Below, piece by piece: positions 32,750 through 42,178 of a stretch of 64,000 nucleotides of DNA. Below the pieces are notes generated by a model. The model worked only from the letters and a program-made list of their open reading frames with translations, was not told the DNA's origin and did no database searches. The stretch lies in the NCBI GenBank assembly GCA_016932815.1, contig JAFGCC010000014.1, positions 16,129 to 80,128 of the forward strand, written 5' to 3'. How positions within the stretch are numbered: position 1 is the first letter of the stretch; each line of letters begins with the position of its first letter. The position numbers were made by a program, and so were the translations under genes. The DNA is from Microcaldota archaeon. GTDB lineage: Archaea > Micrarchaeota > Micrarchaeia > Anstonellales > Bilamarchaeaceae.

Positions 32750-35116
32750 CTAGGATTCTTCCTGTGAGGCAGCCTGCATATCCTCTCCGACATAGGTTTC
32801 GATTGCCTCCCTCCATGATTCCGCATCGTACTGCTCGCACGAACCCATGATTCCGCGGTAGCGGCCTAGGAGGGTGAAGCCGTAATTTGCCTTGTCCTGG
32901 GTGCCTGAAGGGAGAGTGGGGTATTTGCATTCTGCAACGTAGTCTATGAATACTTTGTTGTTGCAGCAGTTGTTCTCCTTTGCCTCTTCATCGTCGCAGC
33001 ATGGGTCCTCTCCGGAAACCGCCTCGCAGTAGGTGTCGGTTACGTCCCTCTGCTTGCTAAAGTCCTGCGCCCACAGCTCCATCTTGCCCGAAACGGACGT
33101 GGCGCCGCTATAATAATAGGATGAGACGAAAATCGCTATTGCGTATTTCATGTTTTCGTACGCCTCGCTCCCATGCTCGTATTCACTAAGCCCAAGCTGG
33201 GCCTCGTGGTTCTTTACGAACTCCTTGCCCACTCTGAGCTTGTCGATTATTATCTGGGTTCCCAGGCATATGTTGTTCTCGCGGTTGAAGGGATTGAAGT
33301 CCTCTCCCCCGCAACGCAGGGCCTCATCTTCGTACTGGACGTTGCCTCCGGGCACCTGGCCCCATTGGTCTGCGGGGTAGGTGTGCACCTGCATTATCCC
33401 CATGGAATGGATGTATTTGTTGGGGGAAGCCGGGGTCTGGACGTTGCAGACTCCCTCCGGGTCGGAAACCGAAGTTAGGCAGTTGGGGCATGAAGTTACC
33501 TGGGATGCTGAGCACGTATCGCCTCCGGGGCCATTGGTATCGTCGTTGAGGCCGGTTTCCATCCACGCTATTGCGCGCGCTAGCACCGGGTCCAGGTCAA
33601 CTAGGTCGGAATAAATGTCTAATTCCGGGTACATCTCGCACTTGTATGATGGCACGCTTACCGCCCGGCTCCGGTAGTTGTCGATTTCTTCTGGGAAGCT
33701 CGTTATCAGCTGGCCGTTGCACCTATAGAATGTGTCCGCGGGCCCTATTGGCTCAAGCTCGTCCGCGCTGGGCGCGGTGCCCGAATAGAAAGAATCAAGC
33801 TGGAAAAGGTTGAAGTTGCTTGCAAAAGAGCAGTCGGTGCAATCTGAGGGGGAGAACACGTTGAAGAGGAATCCACGGTAGTTGTAGTATCCCTGGCAGA
33901 GCGAAAACCATGCGGTGTGCTGGGAATACGTTTCCCCTTCAACACTCATCATGCCGCAATTTTCGCATTCGAGGGGGCCGCTGGTTACGCCAAAGAGGGA
34001 GTAGGGTGCGACTCCGATTACTCCGTTGCTGACTATCGCGGGGGAATACTTGAAGATGTCCCCGTAGGCTTTTACGATTTCGGACTGCGACCACGTGCAG
34101 GTCCCATACTGTGCGCCGCCTGAGTTGTATCCTCCAACATCCAGGAGGACGTATGCCCATATGCTGGGCTTCCCGTAGGTTTCCAGCACGTACTGCGAAT
34201 AATCAATTCCATCGTAGATTAGGGAGCTTCCCACGCAGTTGGGGGCATAATGGGAGTTTAGCCCGACTCCTATTAGGTCTATTTTCGAATATGCTTCGGA
34301 GTAGGTCGCAAAAACGTAGTCTATTGCCTCGTAAGTTGCAGAATATCCCCGGGAAGTTTCCTGCGGGTTTATGCTGCGGTTATATGCAAGCCTGGGAGAT
34401 AGCGCAATCATGCAGTTGGGGCATGCATCCTTCATCGCAAAAGCCTGCTCCACGGCAAGGTCGATTGCCGCATAATCGTAAGGGTCGAAATCGAATTCGG
34501 AAGAGAGGATTACCGGGCCCACGCCGTTGAACTCAGTTGCTATGCGGGCAGCCTGGGAGGTCCCTTCTACGGTGCCGTTGCTATGGAGAAGGTACATGGG
34601 GATTACGTTCTTGTCCAAAAAGCACTCTGCGCGCTCTGCTGCGGGAAGGGGGTAATCGAATCCTTCGGACGCCTCAAGCCAGCGCACCGCAAGGCGGGCG
34701 GAATTGTTGCAGTAGGAATTTGCGTAGCTGAATTCCGCGAAATTGGAGCCCTGCCCAATCATGAACGGGATAAATCCCGTGTTCTCCTCGCCTTCTAGGT
34801 TGTTGCGGAAGAACTCTTCTGTGCAGCCTTCCTGGAACCAGCACCGCCCCCCGGTTAGGGGAAGGTCGTAGAACCAATGGTAGGGATTTGTGATGTCGTA
34901 TTCTTCTCCCTTGCAGACCATGCACACGCAATCCTCGTCGCTATTTACGCACGAGGAATTATCCAGCCCCAGGGTCTCGCCGAAATCCGAGATGCGGACT
35001 TCGGAGCCTTCAAGGGCGTAATAATCGTCAAGCTCGCTGCATCCGGATAGAAATACAAAAATGAATATCAGCGAGGCAAATAGCAAAAATGCAAAATTCT
35101 TCGTGTTCGTGCTCAT
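32750..35116 (-). CDS. lipoprotein with TIM-barrel-like and lytic-transglycosylase (SLT) domains
   Basis: 788 residues. The hydrophobic signal ends in LSGC (Cys26), so the protein is lipid-anchored outside the cell. Residues 170-345 alternate strands and helices like a glycosidase TIM barrel (VIPMYLLHSNG, GVGPVILSSEFDF, IDLIGVGLNSHYA, PSIWAYVLLDVGG). Residues 505-690 match lysozyme-like soluble transglycosylases: DPVLARAIAWMETGLN with candidate catalytic Glu520, and SMGIMQVHTYP (usual GLMQ) at 571-580. Many Cys suggest disulphides. Archaea lack murein, so the target may be the wall of another cell or the cell's own glycan layer. The ATG overlaps the end of the giant protein gene by four bases. 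Domain calls rest on motifs. Confidence 0.8.
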   Translation of the reverse strand: MSTNTKNFAFLLFASLIFIFVFLSGCSELDDYYALEGSEVRISDFGETLGLDNSSCVNSDEDCVCMVCKGEEYDITNPYHWFYDLPLTGGRCWFQEGCTEEFFRNNLEGEENTGFIPFMIGQGSNFAEFSYANSYCNNSARLAVRWLEASEGFDYPLPAAERAECFLDKNVIPMYLLHSNGTVEGTSQAARIATEFNGVGPVILSSEFDFDPYDYAAIDLAVEQAFAMKDACPNCMIALSPRLAYNRSINPQETSRGYSATYEAIDYVFATYSEAYSKIDLIGVGLNSHYAPNCVGSSLIYDGIDYSQYVLETYGKPSIWAYVLLDVGGYNSGGAQYGTCTWSQSEIVKAYGDIFKYSPAIVSNGVIGVAPYSLFGVTSGPLECENCGMMSVEGETYSQHTAWFSLCQGYYNYRGFLFNVFSPSDCTDCSFASNFNLFQLDSFYSGTAPSADELEPIGPADTFYRCNGQLITSFPEEIDNYRSRAVSVPSYKCEMYPELDIYSDLVDLDPVLARAIAWMETGLNDDTNGPGGDTCSASQVTSCPNCLTSVSDPEGVCNVQTPASPNKYIHSMGIMQVHTYPADQWGQVPGGNVQYEDEALRCGGEDFNPFNRENNICLGTQIIIDKLRVGKEFVKNHEAQLGLSEYEHGSEAYENMKYAIAIFVSSYYYSGATSVSGKMELWAQDFSKQRDVTDTYCEAVSGEDPCCDDEEAKENNCCNNKVFIDYVAECKYPTLPSGTQDKANYGFTLLGRYRGIMGSCEQYDAESWREAIETYVGEDMQAASQEES

Positions 35117-38100
35117 GCTGCCCTACCCCATTTCCTTCTCCTCTCAAGCTCCCGCTCCACGTTCCGATCCCCGCGCAATTCGTCCATCTTGAGGTTCCTG
35201 TGCACCCCGAAGCTGCAGCTGTGGTTCTGGAACGGGTCGCAGAGTGAGCCGCAATGCGGGCAGCGCACCTTCTTCCTGCATGCGGTGCAGGCCGAGCCTG
35301 CCGCGTGCGGGCTTCCGCACGAGCCGCAGTGGACTATGCTTTTAGTTGCCCCAAGCACGGTCTTGCGGTGGAGGTAGTTGCCGAAATCTACGACCTTCTG
35401 CCTTGCAAAGCGGTCGAGCCCGTAGAGGACCTTGCTTCCGCGGCTCATGCCGTCATTGCTGATGTTGTCTTTCATCATCGAATCAAGCGAGTATGCGGCG
35501 CGGTCTATTTTCATCTTGTATTCGCGGCCCTTGTAGAATGCCCAGAGGGCCGGGTTGATGAAGCGGAAGAGGGAGTTGTCCCCGATTTCGCCTCCGCGGA
35601 AGAACTTGTATGACTGTATTTCGCTGTTGCGCTGCATTAGCGCGTTGAAGGGGTCTATGTCGCGCTTTATTATGCCGATATTGGCCTGCTTGTCCACGTA
35701 TTCATCCGACTTGAAAAACGGGCGGAAGCGCGATTCGTAGCGCAGGTAGTTGGCCGCGCGCGAATCCATGTGCAGGTTCTGGGAGAAATCCACGTATGAG
35801 GCTCCGGGGTTTGCGTTGCCCCAGACTGCATTTACCCCTGACTGGAACATCCAGGTGTCCTCTACGCTCCTGGTTACTCCCCTCTGCATTTCCGCTCCCC
35901 CGAATCCGCGCTCTACCATCGAACCCATCGCCTTCATCATCCCGCTCCTTACCGCGCCTGGGCGCTCGTAGTAGGGGGCGTTGTCTGCGCGGTCCATTAG
36001 GAAGAACCCCTTGTTCATTATGAAGTTCTGGATGGGCTTGACCGGCATCATGTAGAATGGCAGCATGGGCGAGCCTATGAAGCTGGCGGCGGTTTTCTGC
36101 CACTTGGTTGCGCGGGGGTCAAAGGAGGAATAGAACCAGTTGACCATTGAGCGGCGCGCGTCTGCGAACCTGGGGGCGGTGCTGTGGAACGGGTTGAGCG
36201 TATCCCTGGTTAGTTCGGGGGAAGGCATTGTGGGCATCTGTGAGGCTAGCTCCCTGCGGGCTTCCTCCTGCGCCCTCTCCCGCGCCATTCCCGCTCTTGC
36301 CATCGCATCGGCGCGGGCTGCAACCTGCTGGTTGTACTGCTCCATCTCCAGCCTGTGCCTCTCCTGCTGTTTCCTGAGCATCTGGTTATAGCCTTCGGTT
36401 GCATAAGTGTCCTGTCCGAGTGCGGATGAGCTCTGCGCCTCTTCCGGGCTCAGGAGTCCCCTGCCCCCTGCGCCGCTGTACTTGCGGTCGTACTTTGACT
36501 GGGCGCCCCAGCGGTTTGTGATGTAAGAGCGGTAGCCCAGAAGGAGCGGCGAACCTACCGCGTAGTTGAAAACGAACGGGCTGTACTGGAGGTCCATGAG
36601 GGAGGATTTTATGTTGGACCAGCTATACCATGGCTTGTTGAAGCCCCCGTAGTTCCAGCGGCGGTAGGGTGCAGGGCCGTATGCGGTTGCGGGCCCCATG
36701 TGGAAGAAGGATGAGAAGATAAATGAGTTGCCTATCCCTGCCGAGTTGCCCCTTGGGTCACGGGTAACGTTCTCATCCCATTGGCAGTGGTAGCGCAGGA
36801 AGCTGTCTACTAGGCGGTTGTATTCCTTCATTGCCGCGCTGTTGCGGTCTGTTGGGTCGCCGTATTCGCCTGCGGCGAGCTTTGCTGCGAACCTTGCCCC
36901 GGTCTGGCGGAAATACTCGGAAGTGAGGCTTCCTTCGTATGAAGTGCGCGTCTGGGAGCCGAACGTGTTGAGCATGAACTGCTCAAGGCCCACATTCGCA
37001 TTCTTGAGGTGCGGGCTTAGGATGTCGGATGCGCTGTAGAATGCCTTCTTTATGAAGCCCCTTATGCCGTTTGCGGCCTCAATCTTGTCCCAGCCGCGCA
37101 TGTCTTCTGGGAGGGGCGCGGAGCCTGGGAGGAGGCGGATTGCCTCCCTATAATTGTTGAAGTCGCTCCAGTTGCCGCTCTGCTTGCCGTTGTGGTAGAA
37201 GAGCATTGCAAGCTTGGTGCGGCGGTCTTCTTTGGGCGCGCCTGCTTCCGCCCATGCCTTTAGCTCCACTACTGCCTGGGCGCGCTCCAGGGAGTTTGCG
37301 GAATTGGTGTATCTATAGAGCATATTCTCCTTTGAAACCTGCTCGCGCAGCTGCCTGTTGCCAATCTCCCTTATGTTGGAGATGTTGCGGCCAAAGAGGG
37401 TTCCAAGCTCCATGCCGTTTTCCTCGAACATGCGCATTATGGCTGCGCCGCAGCCGCGGATTGCCTTCTTGTTGCCGGAATCGGATATCGCAGAGAGCCT
37501 TGCGAAGAACTTGCGCAAATCGTTATCGCTAAGCCTCAGGTCCGCGAGGGTTATTGCCTGCCTCCCGTCTGCGCGGGCGCGCTCCTTGGCGTCTGCAAAG
37601 CTGCGCATTATGTTGGTGTATGCCTGCAGGTCCGGCGCGCTGAGGTCCTTTATGTGTTCCCTCTCGGGGCTTAGGACCGCGGAGTCTTTTCCGAAGAGGA
37701 TTTCGCGCAGGGGCTGTCCGCGCATGATTGTGTCCGGGGCGAATTCGCTCCAGCGGCCTCCGCGCTTTATGTAGTATTTCGCATTTACTATACGGTCTGC
37801 CTGGCCGAGCTTTGTTGCGTGCTCCGTTACGAAGGGAACGTACTGGCCTTCGCGCAGGCGCAGCCACACCCCGTCAGAGAGTTCCGAGAGGCCCATGGAT
37901 TTTTTCATGTAGCGCTTGATATCGGAATCGGAAACGGACGTGTAGTGGGCGTATCCGCGCTCATTTTTCTGCGTATTGAATAGGTGGGCGCGGTAGGAAT
38001 CCCAGAGCCCTATGAAGCGGTCAAACTCGCCCTTTGAAGTGAAATACGTATTGGGATTGTCCACCTCCATTATGCCCTTTAGGCGGCTAAAGAGGTGGGA

Positions 38101-40878
38101 TTCTATTAGCTGGTTTATGCGGGCGCGCTCGGCCTGCTCGAATGTGAGTTTGCCCCCTTTGCTGTAGCGCTCATCTAGCATGTCCTGCACCGCGCGCGGG
38201 ACCATGTGGGCGCGCTTTACTTCCCCGTAGGCCTGCTCCTCAACGCAGGAAACCGCTCCGCGCATCGGGCCGCCCACTGTCCTCCAGTGCGCGTGCATGT
38301 CCACGCGCCAGAGCCCCTTGCGCGGGCCGTATTCTTCCCCGTGGCTTGAGATGGCTAGCATGTCGTCCTTGCGGTCTCCGCGGGCGCCTGAGATATAGAG
38401 CTGGCCGGCAAGGTCTGTGAACTTGGAGGCGTCCTTGCCTATTCCGGCAAAGCCGGAGGCGATTGCAAGGTTCTTTAGCCAGCTCTCCATGTTCTTCATT
38501 ACCAGGCGCACGTCCACTCCAAGCTCGGTCTTGCCGAGATTCTTTGAATCGGGATTCAGGACTCCGAAGCGCTCGTTTGCGATGCGCAGGAACGTGTAGT
38601 CCCCGGCGTGCTGCAGCAGCGTCCTTCCGGTTACGTTGAAGTCGTCCAGGGTGTCTTCGCGCTCAAGCATCCTGCGGTAGTTTGCGCGGAAAAATGCCCC
38701 AAAAGTGTAATCATTGCCCTGCGAATCATATAGTTGCTGGCGGCCGACTAGGAAGGTGAACTCTCCCCCCTTGGTTACGCTCTCAAAGTCTATCGCGTCG
38801 TTTATGCGGAACTGCTCTTCTAGGTAACGGCGCAGGCGCACGTAGCGGTGCGCGTTGATTACGGTTTCGCGCTCTTCGGGCGTATCGTATCCTTCAGACT
38901 GGTCAAAGCTCTGCGGGACTTCGGTTTGTATCCTGCGGAGCATGTTTAGGGCGGCTACTGCGCGGGCGTCAAAGTGGACGTTGTTGTTGCGCATAAGCTG
39001 AATTATGCGCTCGGCCTTCTGCAGCTCGTTTAGGTTCTTGTTTGACAATATCCTGCGCAACTCGAATTCGACCGCCCTAAAGCCCTTCATGTTGAAGTTC
39101 TTAAATAACAGGGAATCCGGGCCCTCAAGCCCTATGCGCATTACCTGCTCCCGGGTTAGGTTCATTTTCCTGCGGTCATTATCGCTGAAATAATGCTCTA
39201 GCAGGCAGCCTATAAGGTAATTGGTTATGTCCCTCTCCGCCTCTTTCATGAGGCGCTTGTAGTCCGCTTCGCCTTTTGCAAAATGGTCGTAGAAAGTAAC
39301 GAGCCTGCGCTCTTCTGGGGAGAGCGCAATCCAGTTCTGGAAGCCTGAGGCCTTCTTTCCCTCTTTCCTCTTGGCATCTACTGCCATCTGGATGCGCTTT
39401 ATGTTCTTTCCCCCGCTCATCACGCTGTCTGCGCCCCTTACCGCGCTGCGCAGCAGGTTCGGGTAGAACTTGAGTATGCGGCGCGTACCGAAGGCGAAGG
39501 AAGCGGTTGCCCCTTTTATGTGCTCGCCTATGAACGGGATTCTCCCGAGGGTACTCCCCACCCCCTTGCCGAGCCACTTGGGCATATCGCCGGTTGCCTT
39601 GCCGAATGCGGCTATCTGCATCTGGTTGCGCACGTCCATGTCAACTAGGTCTATTACCCTGTCGTGGAGCCCGCGCTTGTCGTTTAGCTCCCTGCTTAAG
39701 GGCGCTTCGCGCAGTTCGCGGATTATCTCCCCGTATTCTTCTGCGGCTTTCGCGTCCTCTTCGGATTCAACCCACTTGAAGTTCCTAAGCTTTAGGACGC
39801 GGCTTACATAGCGCATGTCCTTTCCTGCGAGGGCCGCCCTCATGGCAAGGAGCTTTATTGTGTTGCTCGCCTTTGAATCGAGGATTGCGTTTATCACCCT
39901 CTGTGAGACGCCCCTTGCGCGCAGTTCGCGCAGGAGTTCGGGCATCGTGGCCTTTGCCGCGCGCTGGAGGTCGGATGCGATTTCTGCCATCTGCCCTTTT
40001 ATGCGGCCAAAGCCCGCGCCCATTGTAAGGCCGGAATACGAGATTGTCTTGGCCTTGGGCAGCAGCGGTGTCGTTATGTCCATTAGGGAGTGGGGGCTGC
40101 GCCCGGAGAAAAACATTGAAGCTAGCAAGAGGCCGCACATTAGTATTGAAGCGAAGCAGAGTGGGGAGCCCAGGCGCTCCTGCAATCCGGAATTGACCAT
40201 TCCCGCAATTACCCCAAGGACGGTTGCATCCTTGCCGCAGAACATTATCGTTTCGGTTACGGTCTTAAAATCGTCTTCGTAGGTTGCGCCCATCTGGGGG
40301 TCTGCGAAAGTCGCATAAACCTGCACGCAGGTTTCCGCTGAGAGGGTTTGGGCATCCTGCACCAGTTCATGGGTATATACCTCCTTGGGAACCGTGCACG
40401 TGGTTTTTCCCCCGGAATCGGTCGGGGGCGCGGGGTCGCATCCACTAATGTAGTGCTTGCGGAGCACGGATTCTGCGCCTTCTGTGGCTTCAAGCCCCTC
40501 CTGTGTCTCGGGAGTGTATTTCTCGTAGTAGTAGAAGTATATTTCCGCGCCTTCCAGGGGTTCGCTGACTGCCTCGAACTGGCCCAGGTAGCCTTCAAGC
40601 TCATCCTGGAGGATGTCCTGGGATGCCTGGTCGTTCCCCTCTAAGGCAACCTGGATTGCGTCCTCAAGCTTTGAGAGGTCTCCCTGCTCTTCTATGTTGA
40701 GCGAGGAAACGGAGAGCTTTGCGGTCAGGACTGTATCCCTGCCTGTTAGCTCCATTACGGAAATCCAGCTGGCGGTGTCTTTGGTTAGGAATTCCCCGGC
40801 GGGTGCGGCAAGCGAGAGGACGATGAGCATGGCTAGGAGTATTTTACACCAATTGCATCCACTTACAACTGCCGCCAT
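35113..40878 (-). CDS. giant (1921 aa) membrane-anchored protein with C-terminal zinc ribbon
   Basis: Not recognised. Residues 11-29 form a signal or anchor helix; 30-215 look extracytoplasmic with paired Cys; about 218-258 are one or two membrane helices (FASILMCGLLLASMFF). The following roughly 1590 residues are polar, Arg/Tyr-rich and mainly helical. A Gln/Glu/Arg-rich coiled-coil-like stretch (QQERHRLEMEQYNQQ) is followed by an aromatic region with several marginal hydrophobic segments (MLPFYMMPVKPIQNF). Residues 1851-1890 carry four CxxC-like pairs (CGSCG, CTAC, CPHCG), a zinc ribbon. It has a leaderless promoter (TATA 40901-40910) and is coupled to the transglycosylase lipoprotein. A cell-envelope machine component is inferred from topology and partner. 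Confidence 0.8.
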   Translation of the reverse strand: MAAVVSGCNWCKILLAMLIVLSLAAPAGEFLTKDTASWISVMELTGRDTVLTAKLSVSSLNIEEQGDLSKLEDAIQVALEGNDQASQDILQDELEGYLGQFEAVSEPLEGAEIYFYYYEKYTPETQEGLEATEGAESVLRKHYISGCDPAPPTDSGGKTTCTVPKEVYTHELVQDAQTLSAETCVQVYATFADPQMGATYEDDFKTVTETIMFCGKDATVLGVIAGMVNSGLQERLGSPLCFASILMCGLLLASMFFSGRSPHSLMDITTPLLPKAKTISYSGLTMGAGFGRIKGQMAEIASDLQRAAKATMPELLRELRARGVSQRVINAILDSKASNTIKLLAMRAALAGKDMRYVSRVLKLRNFKWVESEEDAKAAEEYGEIIRELREAPLSRELNDKRGLHDRVIDLVDMDVRNQMQIAAFGKATGDMPKWLGKGVGSTLGRIPFIGEHIKGATASFAFGTRRILKFYPNLLRSAVRGADSVMSGGKNIKRIQMAVDAKRKEGKKASGFQNWIALSPEERRLVTFYDHFAKGEADYKRLMKEAERDITNYLIGCLLEHYFSDNDRRKMNLTREQVMRIGLEGPDSLLFKNFNMKGFRAVEFELRRILSNKNLNELQKAERIIQLMRNNNVHFDARAVAALNMLRRIQTEVPQSFDQSEGYDTPEERETVINAHRYVRLRRYLEEQFRINDAIDFESVTKGGEFTFLVGRQQLYDSQGNDYTFGAFFRANYRRMLEREDTLDDFNVTGRTLLQHAGDYTFLRIANERFGVLNPDSKNLGKTELGVDVRLVMKNMESWLKNLAIASGFAGIGKDASKFTDLAGQLYISGARGDRKDDMLAISSHGEEYGPRKGLWRVDMHAHWRTVGGPMRGAVSCVEEQAYGEVKRAHMVPRAVQDMLDERYSKGGKLTFEQAERARINQLIESHLFSRLKGIMEVDNPNTYFTSKGEFDRFIGLWDSYRAHLFNTQKNERGYAHYTSVSDSDIKRYMKKSMGLSELSDGVWLRLREGQYVPFVTEHATKLGQADRIVNAKYYIKRGGRWSEFAPDTIMRGQPLREILFGKDSAVLSPEREHIKDLSAPDLQAYTNIMRSFADAKERARADGRQAITLADLRLSDNDLRKFFARLSAISDSGNKKAIRGCGAAIMRMFEENGMELGTLFGRNISNIREIGNRQLREQVSKENMLYRYTNSANSLERAQAVVELKAWAEAGAPKEDRRTKLAMLFYHNGKQSGNWSDFNNYREAIRLLPGSAPLPEDMRGWDKIEAANGIRGFIKKAFYSASDILSPHLKNANVGLEQFMLNTFGSQTRTSYEGSLTSEYFRQTGARFAAKLAAGEYGDPTDRNSAAMKEYNRLVDSFLRYHCQWDENVTRDPRGNSAGIGNSFIFSSFFHMGPATAYGPAPYRRWNYGGFNKPWYSWSNIKSSLMDLQYSPFVFNYAVGSPLLLGYRSYITNRWGAQSKYDRKYSGAGGRGLLSPEEAQSSSALGQDTYATEGYNQMLRKQQERHRLEMEQYNQQVAARADAMARAGMARERAQEEARRELASQMPTMPSPELTRDTLNPFHSTAPRFADARRSMVNWFYSSFDPRATKWQKTAASFIGSPMLPFYMMPVKPIQNFIMNKGFFLMDRADNAPYYERPGAVRSGMMKAMGSMVERGFGGAEMQRGVTRSVEDTWMFQSGVNAVWGNANPGASYVDFSQNLHMDSRAANYLRYESRFRPFFKSDEYVDKQANIGIIKRDIDPFNALMQRNSEIQSYKFFRGGEIGDNSLFRFINPALWAFYKGREYKMKIDRAAYSLDSMMKDNISNDGMSRGSKVLYGLDRFARQKVVDFGNYLHRKTVLGATKSIVHCGSCGSPHAAGSACTACRKKVRCPHCGSLCDPFQNHSCSFGVHRNLKMDELRGDRNVERELERRRKWGRAA

Positions 40879-40900
40879 GGATATTATTTGAATAAGAGGA

Positions 40901-40910
40901 TATATAAATA
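40901..40910 (-). promoter_or_regulatory. TATA box of the giant-protein operon
   Basis: Minus-strand TATTTATATA centred 27 bp before ATG 40878; leaderless spacing. This supports the chosen start of the 1921-residue protein. Confidence 0.6.
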
Positions 40911-41026
40911 ATTAACCTTAGTATGCGCGCGCGTTCTCTGGATACGGCGTGGGATTGGGCGGAGGCACTTTGGGGGAAAATGCGGTTTTTGGGGCAAAAA
41001 GGAGAGGAAACTGAAAAAGAGGGTTT

Positions 41027-41048
41027 CCCCGGCAGCCTTTTGCCGGGG
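41027..41048 (-). terminator. hairpin terminator of the 41245 mini-gene
   Basis: CCCCGGCA (41027-41034) and TGCCGGGG (41041-41048) form an 8-bp stem. On the minus strand it follows the mini-gene stop by 15 bp and is followed by CTCTTTTTCAG, a terminator-like arrangement. Confidence 0.55.
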
Positions 41049-41062
41049 GGGATTTAGCGCAC

Positions 41063-41245
41063 TTATGCGCGCTTGTGGAATGCGAATGCGCCTGCCGCAA
41101 CCAGGGCGAACATGGGCGCGCAGCAGCATCCGTAGTAGCCATCGTCATAATAATAGTCGTCGTAGTCATCTGTCCATCCCAGGTCCGCCATTGCGGTCCC
41201 GCAAAGGAGCAGCACCATACAAAGCACAAGGTATTTTGCTTTCAT
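41063..41245 (-). CDS. small secreted or membrane protein, Tyr/Asp- and Cys-rich
   Basis: 60 residues: a signal peptide (KYLVLCMVLLLCGTAMA), then an acidic aromatic stretch DDYDDYYYDDGYY, then GCCCAP and a hydrophobic end with basic terminus FHKRA. The shape (signal, short exposed part, C-terminal helix plus basic residues) is that of a small surface or membrane protein. A run of G residues and GGATAAAT precede the ATG. It has its own promoter and terminator, which argues that it is real. Function unknown. Confidence 0.6.
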   Translation of the reverse strand: MKAKYLVLCMVLLLCGTAMADLGWTDDYDDYYYDDGYYGCCCAPMFALVAAGAFAFHKRA

Positions 41246-41274
41246 ATTTATCCCTTCGGGGGGATTTCAACCAA

Positions 41275-41287
41275 AAATTATAAAAAA
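41275..41287. promoter_or_regulatory. shared bidirectional TATA region
   Basis: TTATAA (41278-41283) inside AAAATTATAAAAAAC lies 30 bp before ATG 41310 (plus) and 35 bp before ATG 41245 (minus), so one AT-rich box can serve both genes. Confidence 0.5.
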
Positions 41288-41309
41288 CTCCCCCTGCCCA
41301 ACAGAAGTT

Positions 41310-42086
41310 ATGCTTGGAATTCTAGGGGGAAGCGGAATCTATTCGGTAGGGGGGCTCCGGAAGAAGGCGGTTTCCACCCCTTATGGTGAGGTTGAGGCTT
41401 ATTTAGGGGAGAATGCTGCCGGTGGGGAGCCTGGCGGAAGCGGAAGGGCATCCGGAGGCAGGGAGGAGGCTGTGCAGGAGATTGTTTTCGTTCCCAGGCA
41501 CGGGGCTGCCCACGAGGTGCCTCCGCACAAGGTAAATTACAAGGCGAACTTGTGGGCATTGAAGGATGCAGGGGTTTCAGGAATCCTGGCAATTTATGCT
41601 GCTGGGATAATCTCGGATTATTCTCCGGGGGAGCTTGTCCTCCTTGATGATTTTATCGGCTTTGGGATTCATGCTTCCTTTTACGATAGGTTTGAGGGGA
41701 AAGGGGAACTGATGCACGCAGACATGGGAGAGCCGTATAACCGGGAGCTTTCCTCCTCTGTGGAGAAGGCCGCGGCTTCAGTTGGGGTTTCGCTTGCGAG
41801 CGGGGGGATTATTGCGACCACTCTTGGGCCGCGCTTTGAAACGCGGGCGGAGGTTTCCGCGCTCCGGAGGATGGGAGCCAACCTCGTGAATATGACTAGT
41901 GCTTATGAGGCTTCTCTTTGCGGAGAGCTTGGGATTCCCTTATGCGGGATTGCGGTCGGGACCAATTATGCGTGCGGGATTTCGGGGAAGAACAAGCTTA
42001 CGCATACCGAAGTTCTTGAGTGTATGAAGGAATCGAATGGGAAAATCCAGGCAATCGTGAGGAGAGTCGCGGCTTCGGACATCTGA
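41310..42086 (+). CDS. 5'-methylthioadenosine (or methylthioinosine) phosphorylase family
   Basis: Phosphorolysis of methylthioadenosine or a related purine nucleoside, part of methionine salvage and polyamine by-product recycling. Signatures: LGGSGIY (phosphate loop), VPRHG and VNYKANLWALK, TTLGPRFETRAEV, and NMTSAYEASL near the purine site. Residues 33-55 are a Gly/Ser-rich insertion (AAGGEPGGSGRASGG) absent from usual family members, lying in a surface loop. Substrate (MTA, MTI or inosine/guanosine) cannot be set from motifs. Confidence 0.87.
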   Translation: MLGILGGSGIYSVGGLRKKAVSTPYGEVEAYLGENAAGGEPGGSGRASGGREEAVQEIVFVPRHGAAHEVPPHKVNYKANLWALKDAGVSGILAIYAAGIISDYSPGELVLLDDFIGFGIHASFYDRFEGKGELMHADMGEPYNRELSSSVEKAAASVGVSLASGGIIATTLGPRFETRAEVSALRRMGANLVNMTSAYEASLCGELGIPLCGIAVGTNYACGISGKNKLTHTEVLECMKESNGKIQAIVRRVAASDI

Positions 42087-42178
42087 ACCTAAATAGACCT
42101 GCTTTCAGTTCCGTTCCAGACAACTGAGAAAGGTCCCCTAAAAAACGAGAGCCAGTCCAGTTTTCGATTGTTGGGGAT

